From: Heliopora coerulea
Taxonomy: Eukaryota > Cnidaria > Anthozoa > Scleralcyonacea > Helioporidae
NCBI GenBank assembly: GCA_030142905.1
Contig: JASJOG010000112.1
Span: 908,501 to 972,500, forward strand
Length of the DNA: 64,000 nt
Direction of reading: 5' to 3'
Made by a program: the position numbers and the translations under genes. Of the stretch, positions 1-13,937 are shown piece by piece (the first letter of the stretch is position 1; each line of letters begins with the position of its first letter). The notes beneath the pieces were generated by a model. That model was given only the letters and a program-made list of their open reading frames with translations. It searched no databases and was not told where the DNA came from.

Positions 1-1771
1 GATTTAGAAAAGCAAAATAACCCCTGAATTTCACACCGTAAATTAGATGAGTCCCGTTTTCATACACAAGAAATCCAAACCACCATGGAATTTGCATACG
101 CCGAACGCCATGGCTGATATTTGTTATGTAAACTAATACCCATATTTGTTCACCGTAGCCCTTCACAATAACGCTGGGTTTTGTACTCAGAAAAACGATT
201 GGAAATTTTAGCGATCATATATGGTTTGCTGGTGGGTTATATGTCATTGGTCGCAAGCCAGTTATAACGTGACGTAGTCTAATCATCTCATGTTTAACCC
301 AAGGTAAAAAGGATGGCAGCTGTAAGAGAGTCATCCAGACAATTAAGCTTTTATAATTACTGACCCTCATCAAAACCTATGGTTTTCACTCGGCATTATG
401 TCAACTAATGCAAAGAGCAAACTTAAGCAAGTGGAGTTTGTAAAATTTTGCTCGCTGCATTCGCCGATATAGTACAGAGAAAACATGTGTTTCGATGAAA
501 GTCATTAACAATAAAATAATGCTGTGTCCCTCAGTAATTATCTATTAAATATAGTGTACGTAGCTTTGAAGTTTAAAGACATATTAACCAAAGAGAGGTT
601 TAGTATCAGTCGGTAGCCCAACACAAATATCCGACATGGAAAAATATCTGGCGTAACAGTTTTACCTAACATCTCTGTTTTTGTGGAGCTAAAGCTGTGT
701 AGCAAAACATGACTGAACTTCGTATTCGAATCATGTCATATACTTGGCATTAAAGCGTTAAGATTAGGTAAAGCAGAGTAAGACGTGGGAGAGAAAACAC
801 AGCTGCCCCCATGTGATCATTTGCTATGTTTGGAGACGAAGTGCTCCTTGAAAAAAAACAGAACAGAAGAATTTTTTACGTATTAAATCACCTAGCATGT
901 GTTCCTGAGAACATTAGAAAGTAATTTCATTCCCATATTCCCAATTTTAAAAATGTGCTCTACCTCACTTGTTTGACTCGTTTCCGCTTTTAGTAATCTT
1001 GCTGACAATGAGCTTTGTTGCTTAACTGAAAATTTTGTATTTCGTTCTCATACACATTTTTTAAAGCTTGGTTTCTAGTTTCAGTGAATACTTCGAAATA
1101 TATCCTTTTTACTCACGTTTTAGAGAAGTTTGATAATTGCCCGCAATGATTTCATTGTCATGAAAAGTTTCTGTTCATGTATATCTTTCTTGTACTGTTT
1201 TTGCAATTTTATAATTACCATTCTGAGTCATTGACGTTGTGGTTTCTTGTGAAGTTTTTACAGTATAATATTAATAGTACTGTAAATCTTCGACCTCATA
1301 GCTTTTTGTAAAGTTTTTTGCATCTGATACCTACCATATTGAGTCCATGACTTGGTGGTTTCTTGTGCAGTTTTTTGTAATGCTTTTGGTCTGATTGCAC
1401 CTAAGTTAGATTTTTCAATGAAACAGTAAACTTAAACTAATTTCCAATTTTCAATACGGATGAGAATTACCGATTACTGGTAAACGAGTTTCAGTAAAAG
1501 TTGTTTTGACCAACGACGCACCCAGGATTTTTGTAAGGGGGGATCTAGAATGTCAAATTAGTATGTACTAGAGGGGGCTGGGGCATGCTATCCCCGCAAT
1601 ATTTCGTATTTTAATGTATCCATAAGGCCAATTTCAGTATTATGAATTGACAGTTCTTGTACACAACACACTAGTAAGGTGATGGAGAAATTATAGCATT
1701 TCACGGTCTTCTGTCAGAAATATCGTACCCTCTACGCTGTTTGCTTTTAATTATACATTACATTATATATA

Positions 1772-1827
1772 CATATATTTGGTAATATATGATATACATA
1801 TATTTGATATGATATGATATGATATAC

Positions 1828-1863
<36 letters not shown>
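1772..1863. repeat. TA/TACA/TATGA microsatellite
   Basis: Runs of TATGA, TACA and a long TA dinucleotide tract are visible directly. This is simple sequence with no coding content. Confidence 0.9.
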
Positions 1864-2689
1864 GATCGTGCCAAACGTGAAACACTGTGTAATGACTATT
1901 GAGAAATTTTAGTTAGAACATCTAATAAATAAATAAATATCAGCTCTACAACCCTGTATCGAGCACTCTATATTTCTTAAGATCAATAAAATACTACAGC
2001 TATATTTATATATTCGTGGACGCAAGTAGAAATCATTTCTGTGAACCCGCCCTCCCTTGAGTGAGTCATTGAGTTGGACAACTATTCCCAGAAATACTCC
2101 ATTAAAGGTAAGCCAGTATCACGCGGAATATAACACAGAATATTGTTCTGTTTATGAACCAAATAACAGAAAGAGCTAACAACGCTCCAGGCATTCCTAC
2201 TTACTCATACCACTGCTACCTCTACCATCTCTGTATGTTACGGGGAGTCAAGCTTACATTTACTGTCACCGGGGGATTACAAGTAAGTTGTTAACAACAT
2301 TAAGGTTAGGATTTGGATTAGGATTAGGCTTGGTCAACAAACCCTTATGCTACTCCTAACTGAAACCTTTGATTAAGCATAATGGGTAATTTAAGACAAT
2401 TTTGCAACTAATGATTATTCATGACTTAAGAGTGAGAGTATGTTGCGTCCTAGTATGAGGGTGGAATGTATTAACGTACACGTGCTTATTTGAAAACATT
2501 GGCATCTAATCTACTTCTTTGGACATGGTTCGTTAACTAATAACATGTCTTCATAAAGTTAAAAGCACGATGGGGTACAAAAACCAAGATTTTGAGTCTT
2601 ACAGACTGTCTCAATATTTCTGGTTGTGAGAGGAGATGGTATGATTACCAATGTTGAATTTTGGAGCGAAAAGGTCGTGGTGGGGCCAG

Positions 2690-2960
2690 CCCTCCTCGAA
2701 AAGTCAAAAAATTCCCACATAAATTACTGCCAGACTAACTAGGAGGGATTAGAACTCGCACCTTCGGGATACCGGTCCGCCGCTCTACCTGTTGAGCTAT
2801 CGAGTCCACAGGGATTGGAGGCGAGTTTTATCCAATTTAAGTGCACGAGATATTCTAGCGACAACTTAACACTATCCATGAGGATGGATGTGAAATCCCG
2901 CTCGAGTCAACATTTTTCAGTTGACTTCTGCAGTGTAGATTAATTGTGAAGTTATTTCAT
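2690..2960 (-). repeat. tRNA-derived SINE
   Basis: On the minus strand the stretch at about 2738-2812 has a tRNA-like A box (TAGCTCAACAGGTAGAGC) and a B box (GGTGCGAGTTCTAATCC), preceded by a D-loop-like start GGACTCGA. The flanks are shared with the copies near 21.05-21.48 kb and 25.0-25.2 kb, including a tail with the motif TTTTTCAGTTGA. The copies sit in unrelated places and lack a clean cloverleaf, so this is a SINE family and not a tRNA gene. Confidence 0.7.
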
Positions 2961-3896
2961 AATACCCTGAGGATGATTCTGAAATAGAATTCTAACTAGG
3001 AGGGCTGGCTTGCTTCCAAATGAACGGTTAAGTTCTGTACACATCACTAAGTTTTCCCTGACAAGGAGCCTTGCTCCAAAACTGTTCATGCCAGCTTTTG
3101 AAACCAGGCGACTTGTCAAGAAAAAACTTGTCCAGAAAAACTTGGTCGTATATACAGGGCTTCCAAATGTCTGAGAATTTAAAAAACAAAAACAATCAAA
3201 AACTGCAACGCTTCTAAACATTAATGTTCCTTACAAATCACGCGTTAATTGCCATGATTTGAAAGCCCCTCAAAGAGAATATGGGACTAATCCTAAGCAT
3301 TTACAAAAATAACATGTTAAAATTTATATATATCTTATATCGGCAGTGTTAGTCCACAGAAGAGAGTGTTCATTGTCGCAACATATCCAGAGACAAATTT
3401 TGGCACAGTTTGAAACGCATCTTAATCAAGATAAGTTTCCTTCCGAGAGAGGTTTCTTTTGATTTCGAGGAAGATTTTTAAGAATTTCAGTTGCTTTCAA
3501 ATGAACACACCAGAGGGGAATTTATGAAGAGTACAAAACTAATTTTTAGTAGCGTTGCGTTTATTTCATACACTGCAAATCGTAGCCTTTCATGCATGAT
3601 TTTTTATATTTTTTTATTCTTTTTTTGGTTCTTCTGTTGCTGTTGGTTGTTGTACGACAATGGTTTGCATGAAAGGATTAAGCCCGATTTCCACTGGACG
3701 AATTTTTTCGCATGAAGCGTCTTTTTAGATGGTGTCTTGGGCTTCAGGCTGGAACTGTAATGAGAAGTCTGTTCATTTTACACAAAGAAAAGTCGATTGG
3801 TGCGATAAAATTCACCAACTGGTAAACAGCCTTTAACGATACATTCTAATTGTTAAGCTTGTAATGGCTGGTTGTCTTTGTCACTATTGAATCAGG

Positions 3897-4022
3897 ATGC
3901 TTATCGAAGTCATATTTGTGATGTTCATTGCAGCGATTGTCTTCTCGTTCCCTTTGGGAATTGAACATTGTGAAGAGGCCAACATTGCAAGGTATTCTAG
4001 CAGTTGTGTTCAGCAGACATAA
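3897..4022 (+). CDS. Possible 41-aa secreted peptide (conserved short ORF)
   Basis: The ORF starts with a charged residue followed by a strongly hydrophobic stretch (about residues 5-20), as in a signal peptide or membrane anchor. It ends in a short polar tail with two cysteines and stops at TAA. A related ORF with the same architecture lies at 56898-57083, and the tails align around an S-S/G-S-C-x-Q-Q pattern. The equivalents at 44804 and 7711 are broken or diverged. No family is recognised. It could equally be the fossil of a signal-peptide exon from a larger gene. The conserved hydrophobic start in two copies is the only support. Confidence 0.25.
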   Translation: MLIEVIFVMFIAAIVFSFPLGIEHCEEANIARYSSSCVQQT

Positions 4023-5899
4023 TAAGCGAATGTGACTATACTGTTTAGTGAATTATCTGTATCTGCCCCAGGAACCCCTCTCCACTATAACCACCGTGTG
4101 CACGTAAACTTTGGTATGGCGTGTGATTTCATTGTATGTATATGTACGTGGTTGATTTGAATAGACTTGGATTTGGGGAACACTCGTTGCTTCTAAACTC
4201 ATCTGTGTTCGGAAAGGGGAAAGCAATAATTCAGGTAATTGTCTTAGCTGTAACAAATATTTTGAACAGATCACAATTGGTCAGCACTTGAATAGCCTAA
4301 AGCTTGTAGCCGGAGTTATTTCCTCTATAACGGTTGCTAACGTTGCCCAAAGAAAACTTTCTCCCCGGATTTTTACCTGAATATGTTTGCTTTAATATTA
4401 TTTCTGAACCCTTGAAGTTTGAGTTGGGGCTTCAAAATCTAGCTTAGGAGAGTTACAACCTCAAATTGAAGCTCCTTTGAGCCCACTTCAGAAATGACAT
4501 CGAACCTAGCGATTTGCGAACGACATTATGACAACATGTAGAAGTGACGCATTGGGGGTTAAAGGGTTAATTGCCATGGTTAAATACAAAGACACCCAGT
4601 CTTTCGCTTTTTAAGAAAAAAAAATAGAGAGAAATGGGGCGAAATGTATCTAATTGTTGAAAGATCTCAAAGAAATCATTGAAGCGTTCATCATTGAGAA
4701 GTTGGCACGTTGTGTGCAAGATGCTAAGTATATCACGTTACTTAGGGTCCAAAAGCACAAAATATCTGAGACTCAGTTGTTACCGGTAATTCACTAATTT
4801 GTCGACTTAACTGTGAATCAAATAAAGAGCAATAACCAGCAATATCCAAACCATACTGCGTTTTGCAAAGCAAATGAAATCACTCCAGGACTAAATTCTT
4901 AATATCGCACAGCAAGCTCACTCAGCAATAACACTTGATTGAGAAAGGTTCTTGTGATTTTTTTGTTTTGGATCGCCCAGTTCTAGTTGTTCGTTGACAT
5001 TATTGGGTTTGCTGCATCGCCAGATGGAGTGACAATTATTGATGGTTAAACAACAGTTGACTGAAAACTAGCCGTGTACAAGGTACAAAACAATATCCAT
5101 TATATTAATTCTCGTATTCAAAGTAAATGGTGAAAATTGTGAGTTGAGTAGCTAGCGTATAAAAATGTAGAGGATTATGGTAACCAAAAATGCATCAGTA
5201 CCGTCGAGCATCGATTTTCCAGTTTTTGTATGTTTCACAACGGAAAGCTCCAAATATCGGAGGCCAGAACTTAAGAATATATTGCTATAGTTTGCAGACC
5301 CAATACAATATCCTGTGGGGAGTTAGTATTGCCGTAACAAAAAGCGAGTTATTTCATTTATCATTTATAAACAGTAATTGTACCATATTCGTAATTTTGA
5401 AATTTCATATCAGGCAATTGAAGACCTCTTGCCGAGTATAACATGATTCATCAATGGGATCGATTTTTAGAGTGTGACTATGAAATAGAGTCAACGCGTT
5501 ACTCGTGATCGAAGAACTCCATGAGATTTTTCAGTTTATTCAACTTAAATTAGAGCAGTCTTTATCATGGTCACCAGTGATGTTAACGAAAGACGGTTAG
5601 ACAATGCAAGAATAGTCCCCGAATTGATTTTTGTATCACAGACCGATTAAGTCTTCGGCCAAAATCTCCACAGCATTACCAAAGTTTCGGAGAGCTTTGG
5701 GTGAAAAACGAAATCTCTGGAATCGATTCGTATTCTCACTAGGATGGGGGAGCTTTGTTTCCGAGTCAAAAGTCTCTGAAACTTCGATGTAATTCTTGGA
5801 CGTTTAATGTCGGAGTTCCGCCACCTTGACTAACATGGAAAGTTTTTTTGTTTTTTTTCTGCGTTTCACATTTGTTTAAAAGTACATACTATAATAGAA

Positions 5900-7600
5900 T
5901 GGTTTTCTGCTACAAATATCTGCATAGCCAATCTTAACTGCCTCAGCTTTGCGTTGCTCACAAACTTTGCGTTGGCATGTCTCCCCACCTGGGATAACAA
6001 AGTTACGACACGCCATTAATACTTTGAGTATTGCATTGAACATTGCGTCATTACTGTCAGTGGTCTTCTGGTGGTTAAATTGATTTGGTCAGGGCGTGTT
6101 TGGAACTGACTTCGTAATTCCAATTTGGCCGACCAATTCGAGTAAGTAAACATGTCAAGGAATCGACTGTGGCTTATTTTGTGGCATGGTTTTGTCCGGT
6201 TTAAAAAATTAAAAGTCTTTTTTTCAGTTGCGTGGCCATTGTCTTTTTAATTACAAAAGGACAAGCTCAAGACAAAGGGCCCGTTGCTATAATAAATAAG
6301 AAACAGGAATCACCCGAGATTCATATACCATATAACTAATGTGTGAAACTTATATCTAAATATTCTCACAACCTCTTCGATCGTGTCACTATAGAACCTA
6401 TAAATATTCTCAAATGAACACCAAACTTTTGGATTAGCAAGGGATGTCAATTGTGTACATAACCACAGGGAACCTATCGCTATTGCATGGGAAAATGAAA
6501 AACATTTTATGACAAATGTAAGCGACAGATGGATAAGGTTTATGGAACGACGCTTTGACATCTTAACATCACTGTCTAGTTCTAGCGATGAAAATTACAA
6601 ACGCGTTGATTTATACAAAGTTAGTGACGTTGATGAATAATCCATGAGAAATCGATTAGATAAACGATCATACTTTGATGCCCCGAAGTAAAATTGACTA
6701 TTCATAAAACAATTTTATGGTTTATTTTTGTGAGCGAGTACCTACGTTTGTTCATATGATATAAGCCTTTCATCTAGTCGCGATAGCTATAAATATTCGC
6801 AAACGAACGCCAAACGATTAGCTAGGGATATCAATTATGTTTTTAACCACAGGGAGGCTAATGGGTGAGAAAATCAAAAGTCGTGAGAAATAGGTCATGT
6901 AGACAAGGGTTTCTGAGCGTTTGCTCCTGTATCTATTTGTAAAACTCCTTTTGAGTTTTTTTCAAAAAAAAATCAATTTCATTGCTTATTTTTGAGAGCA
7001 AGCAGCTACATTGTTCATACGATGTAGCCAAACAGCTGATGCAACTTGGTCTGATCGAGGTTTCAGTTAATAGGTCGAAATGTGGGCAATAAACAATTAA
7101 CGCCTACGTGGTAAGGTTCACTCACAGCTTGAACGACCTTCTGTGCCTGTATTCTCATCTTGACTTGGAAGGCACAAAGTGTATACCAACATTTTCAGGT
7201 TATCAACAAACCTGATCATGGGCAAGAACTATGCACGGTATATAACTGATCGTTATGTTCTTTAACGCACATTGGAGATGTGGAACAAAAGACCAAATGA
7301 GAGAACATAGAGAGAGCAAACAACAAAAGAAAAAAATCATGCATGAAAGGGTTAATTTGATGAAATATTGCGAAATGTTAACATTCCTTTCAATAGCTGA
7401 TTGAACGCGAATTTTAACAAAGTTTAGACTCATTCCAAAATGCATTTCGGGACACGGTTCGTGTTGAAAAAAGTTTCGTTTCCTTTTAGAGAAAAGAGAT
7501 TTTTTAGGATTTACCATGACTTATGAAGTTTATTGTAAGAAAACATATAAACTCGGGATTAGTAAAATATACTAATTAACTTTTAGTACGGGTGCGTTTT
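5900..7600. other. Gene-free stretch with a local tandem duplication
   Basis: A block at about 6320-6500 is repeated in diverged form at 6750-6880, sharing the motifs AACACCAAAC / AACGCCAAAC and AACCACAGGGA. The part at 7120-7400 is similar to 52170-52340 in copy R, keeping the two large segments collinear. No credible gene was seen. Confidence 0.5.
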
Positions 7601-10600
7601 TTTATTCACACTGTGGAGTCATAACAAGGCTCTCAAAGTGGTGTTCTAGTTGTTCAACGGTTAGTCTATAACAACTGATTTTCTGCATGTTACTCCTGAG
7701 TAGAACTGTGAGAATGATTTACGATATTATATTTACGACGTTATTCAAAATGATTTTCTTTTCGTTTGCACGAGTACTGCAAAGTATTTTGGTAGTTGCA
7801 CTCGGCAGGCGTAATAAGCAGAAATGCTAATTGGTTTCCGACAATTCCCTTTTAAATATCTGAATCCGCCCTTGAAACTTCAGTAGATATCCAGCATGCA
7901 TGTAGTTCATGTTGATTTCAAAACTTCGTGTATGTCTGCAAGTTTAACTTGAATGATTTGGACGATATTCGTTGGAATGAGAATCATCTGTGTTTGGAAG
8001 TAAAAAACAAGAATAAAGGTAATTGTCAAATTTATCTCAAATATTCCAAATAGATGACAGTTTTTCTAAGCAACTGGTTGGCACTTGATCGACTAAAGTT
8101 TGAGGTGAGAACCATTTCCTGTAAGACGTGTGCTAATATTGTTAAGAGATTTTCTCCTCGAAGTTTAGCCGGAATGTGATTCCGTCAGTTCTTTTCCTAG
8201 ATAGTTGATGTTTGAGTTTTGACGTCAAACTCCAAGTTTATAGGAACGCTCAAACGTTGATTTTAGTATAAACCCCAGCAAGAAACGGCGCCGAACCTTA
8301 GAAAAGTTTAGCTTGGCTATTACTTAGCAAATCGTTCTTTTTACCTAAATGGATCAAATAAGTAAAAGGTAAACGAATAGTGGTTCATAGGTTTTATAAG
8401 TAGATACAAAGTACTTTCCGTATCGAGAGGACTTTACGTCCTGAGGTTTTTTGCGGTTGTTAGAATACAATTCTTCAGCAAAATGTCTGTGCCCGGGAAA
8501 CTCATTATGAATGTATCGTCGAGATATTTGCTCTTTCAACCAGGAAAAAACAAGGAGTTGTAAATCTTTAGTGGCGAATTAATTCAACTTTCACTTCATG
8601 GCTGAGACATTTTATTAGCGAAGGATCTCGAAAAGAAACCGGCAATCAAGCGTTTCAGTTTGGCTTTTACACGTCATTCACTCACCGCCTGACATTAGGT
8701 CTCCCTTTGTAAACCACAAACACAGTCATAAAATAAAACATATCCCGAAAACAGACATGTTGGAAAACTCTAGATATGAGTCAGAACAAGACGAGTATAT
8801 GAGACTAATATTTCGACTTTATTACAAAGTCATCATCAGACAGAATGATTTACAAAACAAGCCAAGGTCTACTGATATACAGTGTGATGTAGACAACGGA
8901 AGTAAGGAATCTTATACCTGGGATATTAACATGACAGAACGCATTGCTGATTAATTATCTCGAGAGGAAACTATTATTTACAAGACAAAAGTCATTAACA
9001 ACAACTGACCCGACAATACTGATGTGTAAGATGACGTAAGACGACTAACTAAGACAGATGAGTATCAAATGCCATAAGGTCGAGAAACTGATACAATAAT
9101 CGTCAGCCATTAAGTTGACAAACGAAAGAAAGAAAGAAAAAAAAAAAAAATGAAAGAAAAGACGTAATATAAAGATGAGAGCCCAGCTCAGGATTTTTAT
9201 ATGGAGAGCCATGACGACAAATAACACAAAGTATTTTCATGCTGATCGATTACTCAGGAAATCCTTCCTTGTATTTAAACAGGTCAGATATGTAAAACTT
9301 AAGCAAGCAGTAGTTTGTAAGCGTTATTATATGCGGATAATGAAAATGGTCTAGAAGAGAACTTCGAGTTTCGAAAGCCTAGACGATGGCTGGAATGCAA
9401 ACGGTTCTTCTGCACCACTACAATGCCTCGAGAAAGTCAATTTGAAAGTACCGTCAAGTTATTTTGCTTTTTAACAAGAAAAAAGGGAAGATTGTAAACC
9501 TTTAGTGGTTAGCTTTGACATTCATTCTTAGCTGAAACGAATTTTGTTTGCAAAAGATCTCGAAAAATCAATAAAGCGTTCATTATTGAAAAATAATCAG
9601 ATTACATATTAACTAAATATATTAAGTATAAAGTCATACAAGAGACGAAGATCTTAAAGATTCATGCAGTATTGATCGGCCAGTATACTAATTCGTTGAT
9701 TGGGTTATATAATAAAACCCGAGACACCATGAGTGCTGTTCACTAACCCGACTAGGTCACTAAGTAAATAAAATCACCTCCAGGGAAAAGCTGTTATCTA
9801 TAATGCATGTCAAGATTATTCATCGTCGGCAGTTTCTATTGAAGACGCTTTCCGTTTATTTCTTGAATCATTCAGTCCGCCATTCGACCAAAATAAAGGA
9901 ATAACAAACCCAAAAACAAAAATTAGCCATATACATGGTAAAAAAAAATAAACTACAAGAGATCAACTCGTGTAGTCAATGAAACAAAGTAATCAGCATG
10001 AGTTGCGTAGGAAGTGTGAAAATCTTTCGGAATACCAGAAGAAAAATGCATGCGTCAATTTCGAGCTTCGATTTTCTATTTTGATATCGACTCTGGGTTC
10101 TGTTTCACGAAGGTGGTCTTTCAATATTGGAAAGCAAGAATAATTAGGTTGTTCTGCTGTAGTTCGCAAACCTAAGATAACAACCAATGAGGGGTGGAGA
10201 AAGTAACTAAGTGTCAGGTAAGTGAGAAGAGTTATCACTGATGAGACAATATTTTCGTCACAATTTTTGTTTCATTTCATGTAAGGTAAAAATCTTACCC
10301 AGAGGCATAAAATTGATCTAAGTGACTGCTATTTAGTTGATGACATAGGACAGCAACAAGTACTTTACCATCTAACTGTAAAAATCCAGAATGTGTTCAA
10401 TTTATCTAACTTGAATTATAGAAGTCTTTGTCATGGTCGCAAATGATGTTAATTGAGAACGGTGATACAGTGCGAGATGGCCGAGATGTTCGTGTCACTA
10501 TTTCTTCTTACCATTATATTTGTTTGACCAGCCATTAATTATACCACTTACCTTCGTGCACATGCTGGCTCTCTGTGGCTAAAATATAGAATTTTCATCC

Positions 10601-10811
10601 TGCACATCGATTGTTTTCTTGGTGTTTAGTTATGTCTTTCAGCTCTCTTCCAATTATGTCTTGGAATTGTAGAGCCTTGGAAAGTGCAATCCCCATGACT
10701 TTTCAAGTAATATTCAAAGACTTAGTTTTCTGGTCAACTTCGTGTACTGATAGAAAATACTTTACAGGCAAATAGAAAAGACACTTTAATATGCATTACA
10801 TATAATATAGT
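7600..10811. repeat. Segmental duplication, copy L part 2 (paralogous to 56826-60478)
   Basis: Matching blocks occur in order: 7620-7830 with 56840-57040, 7860-8090 with 57075-57330 and again 58050-58330, 9240-9470 with 57918-57990 and 58519-58750, 9510-9790 with 58780-59060, and 9800-10805 with 59065-60470. The last kilobase is the best preserved. Differences include whole insertions present in only one copy. No gene is preserved; the short ORFs here have stops or frameshifts in the other copy. Confidence 0.75.
8811..8839 (-). other. Penelope-type terminal hairpin motif
   Basis: The minus strand reads CTGATGA, a T, then a GACTTT/AAAGTC hairpin, then CGAAA-like GAAAT. The same signature marks the ends of the Penelope-like elements elsewhere in the window, so this is probably a fragment of such an end. 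No reverse-transcriptase coding remains next to it. Confidence 0.5.
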
Positions 10812-13767
10812 CATAGGCGTCGCTATGGGGGGCCTAGGAGAGGGACGTGCCCCCATTCAATACCTGTGCCCCCCCCCCGCTTGCTCCCCGTTCACATTGT
10901 CAAACAAGGTTAGTCTTGACAATAAACGCTAAATTTTTTTTATTTCCCTAAACGTATAGGTATCATACTAATGTACTTTTCCGCGTTGCGTGCTAGTGCG
11001 TGAAAATCTTCTTAAATTAGTATCATATAACCAGAACAAGAAGTACGAAATAATACTGTCACAGCTGACCAGCGAAAATGCGGGCTCAAAAATAATTCTT
11101 TCAAGCTCGAATTCGATCAGATAATGCGGAAGGGAATTGCATATATTCTTCGGAAATAGACCAGGCGAAACACGGAGACCTCTTGTAAAAGAAATAGAAA
11201 AAATCTACAAAATGCACAAATTGATAAAAACACTTACAGTGAAGATGACTAGTTAGATTTTGACGAAAGCAGCTATTCCAGAAGTGGATGAAGAATCAGA
11301 AACGTATGCAGGGGATTTTGACAATACTCGTACTCAAACCAGTAACTTATCTGAAACCGATTCTTCTTTCAAAGCTCCGGATCCTGATGATTTAAGCAAG
11401 GGACAAACTGATGATCCACGAAGTCCCAGGTTGGCTAATTTTCCTTGCACACTATTTGGTAACAAGTGAAGGTCTTTCTGTTCTTCCTGGTATGACATGC
11501 ACTCTTGGTTGGAGTATTCAGTTATTCGGGATGCTGCATTCTGTTTCTGTTGCAGAATGTTTGCACCTGCTGGGAAGTCCATGTCAGAGACAGTTTTTAC
11601 AGTTTCTGGCTTTAAGCAGTGGAAAAAAGCCACGGGAACAGGTTCTGGGCTGTCCCAACATGAGAGAAGTGACATCCACAAATCCTCCTTCCGTGCATGG
11701 CAAGACTTTAAGAGTCACATTCAAGCAGGGAAAACGGTTGACATGGCCCTGGTTTCAGGTCGTGAGAAACAAATAAAAGAAAACCGACATTATAGAAAGG
11801 AGATTGGTAAAATATTGTCTTTGACGGCCAGACAGAAAATTGCTCAGCGTGGTCACAAAGAAGGCAATAAGAGTACTAATCGCGGTAACTTCCTGGAAAT
11901 ACTAGAACATGTCCGTGAGATTGATGACGTTGTGAAGCAAAGATTGACTGGGATTCAGTCTTTAAAATATACGAGTCCAAGCATTCAAAATGAAATACTG
12001 GACATACCAGCAGATATTGTACGAAAAGAAATATGTAATGAGCTGAAGGATTGCAAAGATTTTTCTGTAATGGTTGATAAGAGCAAAGATGTTAGTGGGA
12101 AGGAGCAAATGTCCCTCGTTAATTGTAACATTAAACTTGCTGATAAATTCTTCAGTTTTGTCGAAGAACTCGATAACTTTATGTCTTCTCATGTGCCCTA
12201 TGAACTGTTTGTAACAAAACAGAAGGAATTGTATCCAGACACACAAGTTAAAAAGCTAAAAAGATTAAGTGACACTAGATGGAATTGTCAATATGTGTCT
12301 TGTGCTATAACAGAAGACACTCTGGAAGCAATAGTTGGTACACTTGAAGTTATTGCTGATGAACACACAGGCAAGCGTGCTCAAAAGGCTGAGTCTGTAT
12401 TGAACAATCTTAAGCATAGCATGATAATTTGTCTTGTCATGTTCAAAGTTATTCTCAAGAAAACCAAGTTACTTTCAGATGCACTACAATCACCTTCATT
12501 GAACTTGTCAGCTGCTGCTGATATGGTTCAAAGTGTAGAAGATGACATTAGAAGTGAAAAAAGTGAAACAACTTGGCATTCGATCTGGTCAAAGGCTGAA
12601 AATATCCGTCAAAAATTAGATATCCCTGTCGAAAAACCAACCCAGAAAAGAATCTCAAGGCCTTCGAGGAATCTTGATGGTACCTATATCCTAGAAAACA
12701 CTGGTCAACGTGAAACTCTCAATGAAACTGATTCCCCTGAACGTTTTTACTGCACCAATGTGTACTATCAAGTACTAGATAGACTTCTTGTGGAACTAGG
12801 TTTAAGGTTCAGCCAGTCAAACAAGACTTTGCTTAAAGCAATATCTGCGCTTGAACTTCAGAGTTCAAATTTCCTTGACTTGGAGATACTGATGCCAATG
12901 GTTGAACAATACCTTGAACAATACTTCCTTCTTAGAAACTGAACTGAAGCAAGCACAAAGGTTAAGGCAGAAATCAAAAGTAATTGATATGAAGAGTCTT
13001 ATGGAACTCTCAGAGCTCATGGATCCTTATAAAGACGCCTTTCCTGATGTGTGTAGATTGATAAAAATAGCTTTGATTGTTCCTCCAAATTCAGCATCCT
13101 GTGAAAGAAGCTTCTCTTCCCTTAGACACATAAAAAGTTATCTGCGCAACAGCATGTGCGACACAAGATTGTCTTCGTTGGGTATTCTTGGAATTCATCC
13201 AAGAAGGGCCAAAAACCTAAACATGGAAGAGTTTGTTGACATCTTTGCAAGAAATCACAATAATAGGAAAATACAACTATTCTGAATTGTTGTATATTAT
13301 TCTCAACCAAACGTTTGTAATACTATTATTTTAACTTGGACTTCCAGGTTGCTAGATAAAAGAGATACTCCTTAATACAAATTTGTCATTTGAGGTCTCT
13401 AAGATATTTATTTAACCAACATCTGACTGCATGATAGGCCCAAAAGAAATAAAATGTACCCTAAATTTACATTGAAATGCCTTGGAATTTGCCCAAAAGA
13501 CAAAAGAGCTTCTTTTCTTTCGAATCTGACATGTATGTTTCCAAACTTTAAAATTGGCTGGAGCAATGCTGTACTACTTTCAGCTATTTTAAGAACATGA
13601 AGAGCGTGTTGGTTCACTTTTTTAGAGCATATGTATGGGTAAAATGACTGACAACTAATTACAAAGGATGCGAGAGTCTTGGTTCAACCTTCCTGTTTCT
13701 GCCCTCCCTTTAAGATGTTGTGCCCCCTGTGTGCCCCCACAACCAGCTAACGCTGGCTACTCCACTG
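10812..13767 (+). mobile_element. hAT DNA transposon (complete, decayed)
   Basis: The ends are imperfect inverted repeats, CATAGGCGTCGCTA on the left and CAGTGGAGTAGCCA read inward from the right. They are flanked by 8-bp direct repeats, aatatagt (10804-10811) and agtatagt (13768-13775), with one mismatch; 8 bp is the hAT target-site length. The paralogous segment near 60478 shows the uninterrupted site: sequence matching 10800 runs straight into sequence matching 13771. A decayed transposase gene fills the centre. Confidence 0.9.
11260..13285 (+). pseudogene. hAT transposase pseudogene (ZMYM1-like, TTF zinc finger)
   Basis: The translation resembles the ZMYM1/DUF4371 group of hAT transposases. 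From the N terminus there is an acidic leader, a TTF-type zinc-finger region rich in Cys and His (about 11470-11720), the start of the RNase H-like catalytic core with a D-K-S-K-D-V-S motif near 12070, a D-T-R-W motif near 12275, and a C-terminal dimerisation region (about 13015-13285) with the typical A-S-C-E-R-S-F-S pattern. An in-frame TGA at 11467-11469, a +1 frame change near 12900-12942 and an apparent internal deletion after the first catalytic motif (the core is much shorter than usual) make it inactive. Downstream 13286-13767 is the non-coding 3' end of the element. Confidence 0.85.
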
Positions 13768-13775
13768 AGTATAGT

Positions 13776-13937
13776 TTTCAAAAATTCATATTTTTAGCAG
13801 TCAATGGTCACTTCAAGGAAAGAAGAAATGTGGTAGAGTTCAATTTCTCAACTGATCAAAACAAAGTTTTAAAAATGTTATAAATCATATAACAGGATTG
13901 AAGGCCTTGTAGCATTAAGAACAACCTGGGCCCTTTG
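13776..13937. repeat. Segmental duplication, copy L end (paralogous to 60479-60641)
   Basis: Sequence resumes directly after the hAT target duplication and matches 60479-60641. Copy R is then interrupted by another hAT element, while copy L runs on through CTCAAAG uninterrupted. The stretch from 13938 to 14787 has no gene I can support. Confidence 0.8.

Larger units (their letters stand above)
1..5900. repeat. Segmental duplication, copy L part 1 (paralogous to 43621-52000)
   Basis: The first bases match the sequence beginning at 43621, which lies 57 bp after the stop codon of the TNF-receptor gene. Similar blocks follow in the same order: 570-790 with 43840-44060, 3650-4020 with 44560-44935, 4070-4290 with 50110-50310, and 4580-4860 with 51140-51430. 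Similarity is patchy with many indels, so the duplication is old. An AATAAA-type signal near 509 could belong to a gene ending left of the window. A TA/TACA microsatellite at about 1772-1863 and a degenerate hAT-like end near 1515-1570 interrupt it. I see no convincing protein gene here apart from the short ORF listed separately. Confidence 0.75.

Noticed and set aside
2738..2812. tRNA gene on the minus strand
   Set aside because: A and B boxes are present, but the cloverleaf is poor and the same unit recurs with SINE tails at 21.2 and 25.1 kb.
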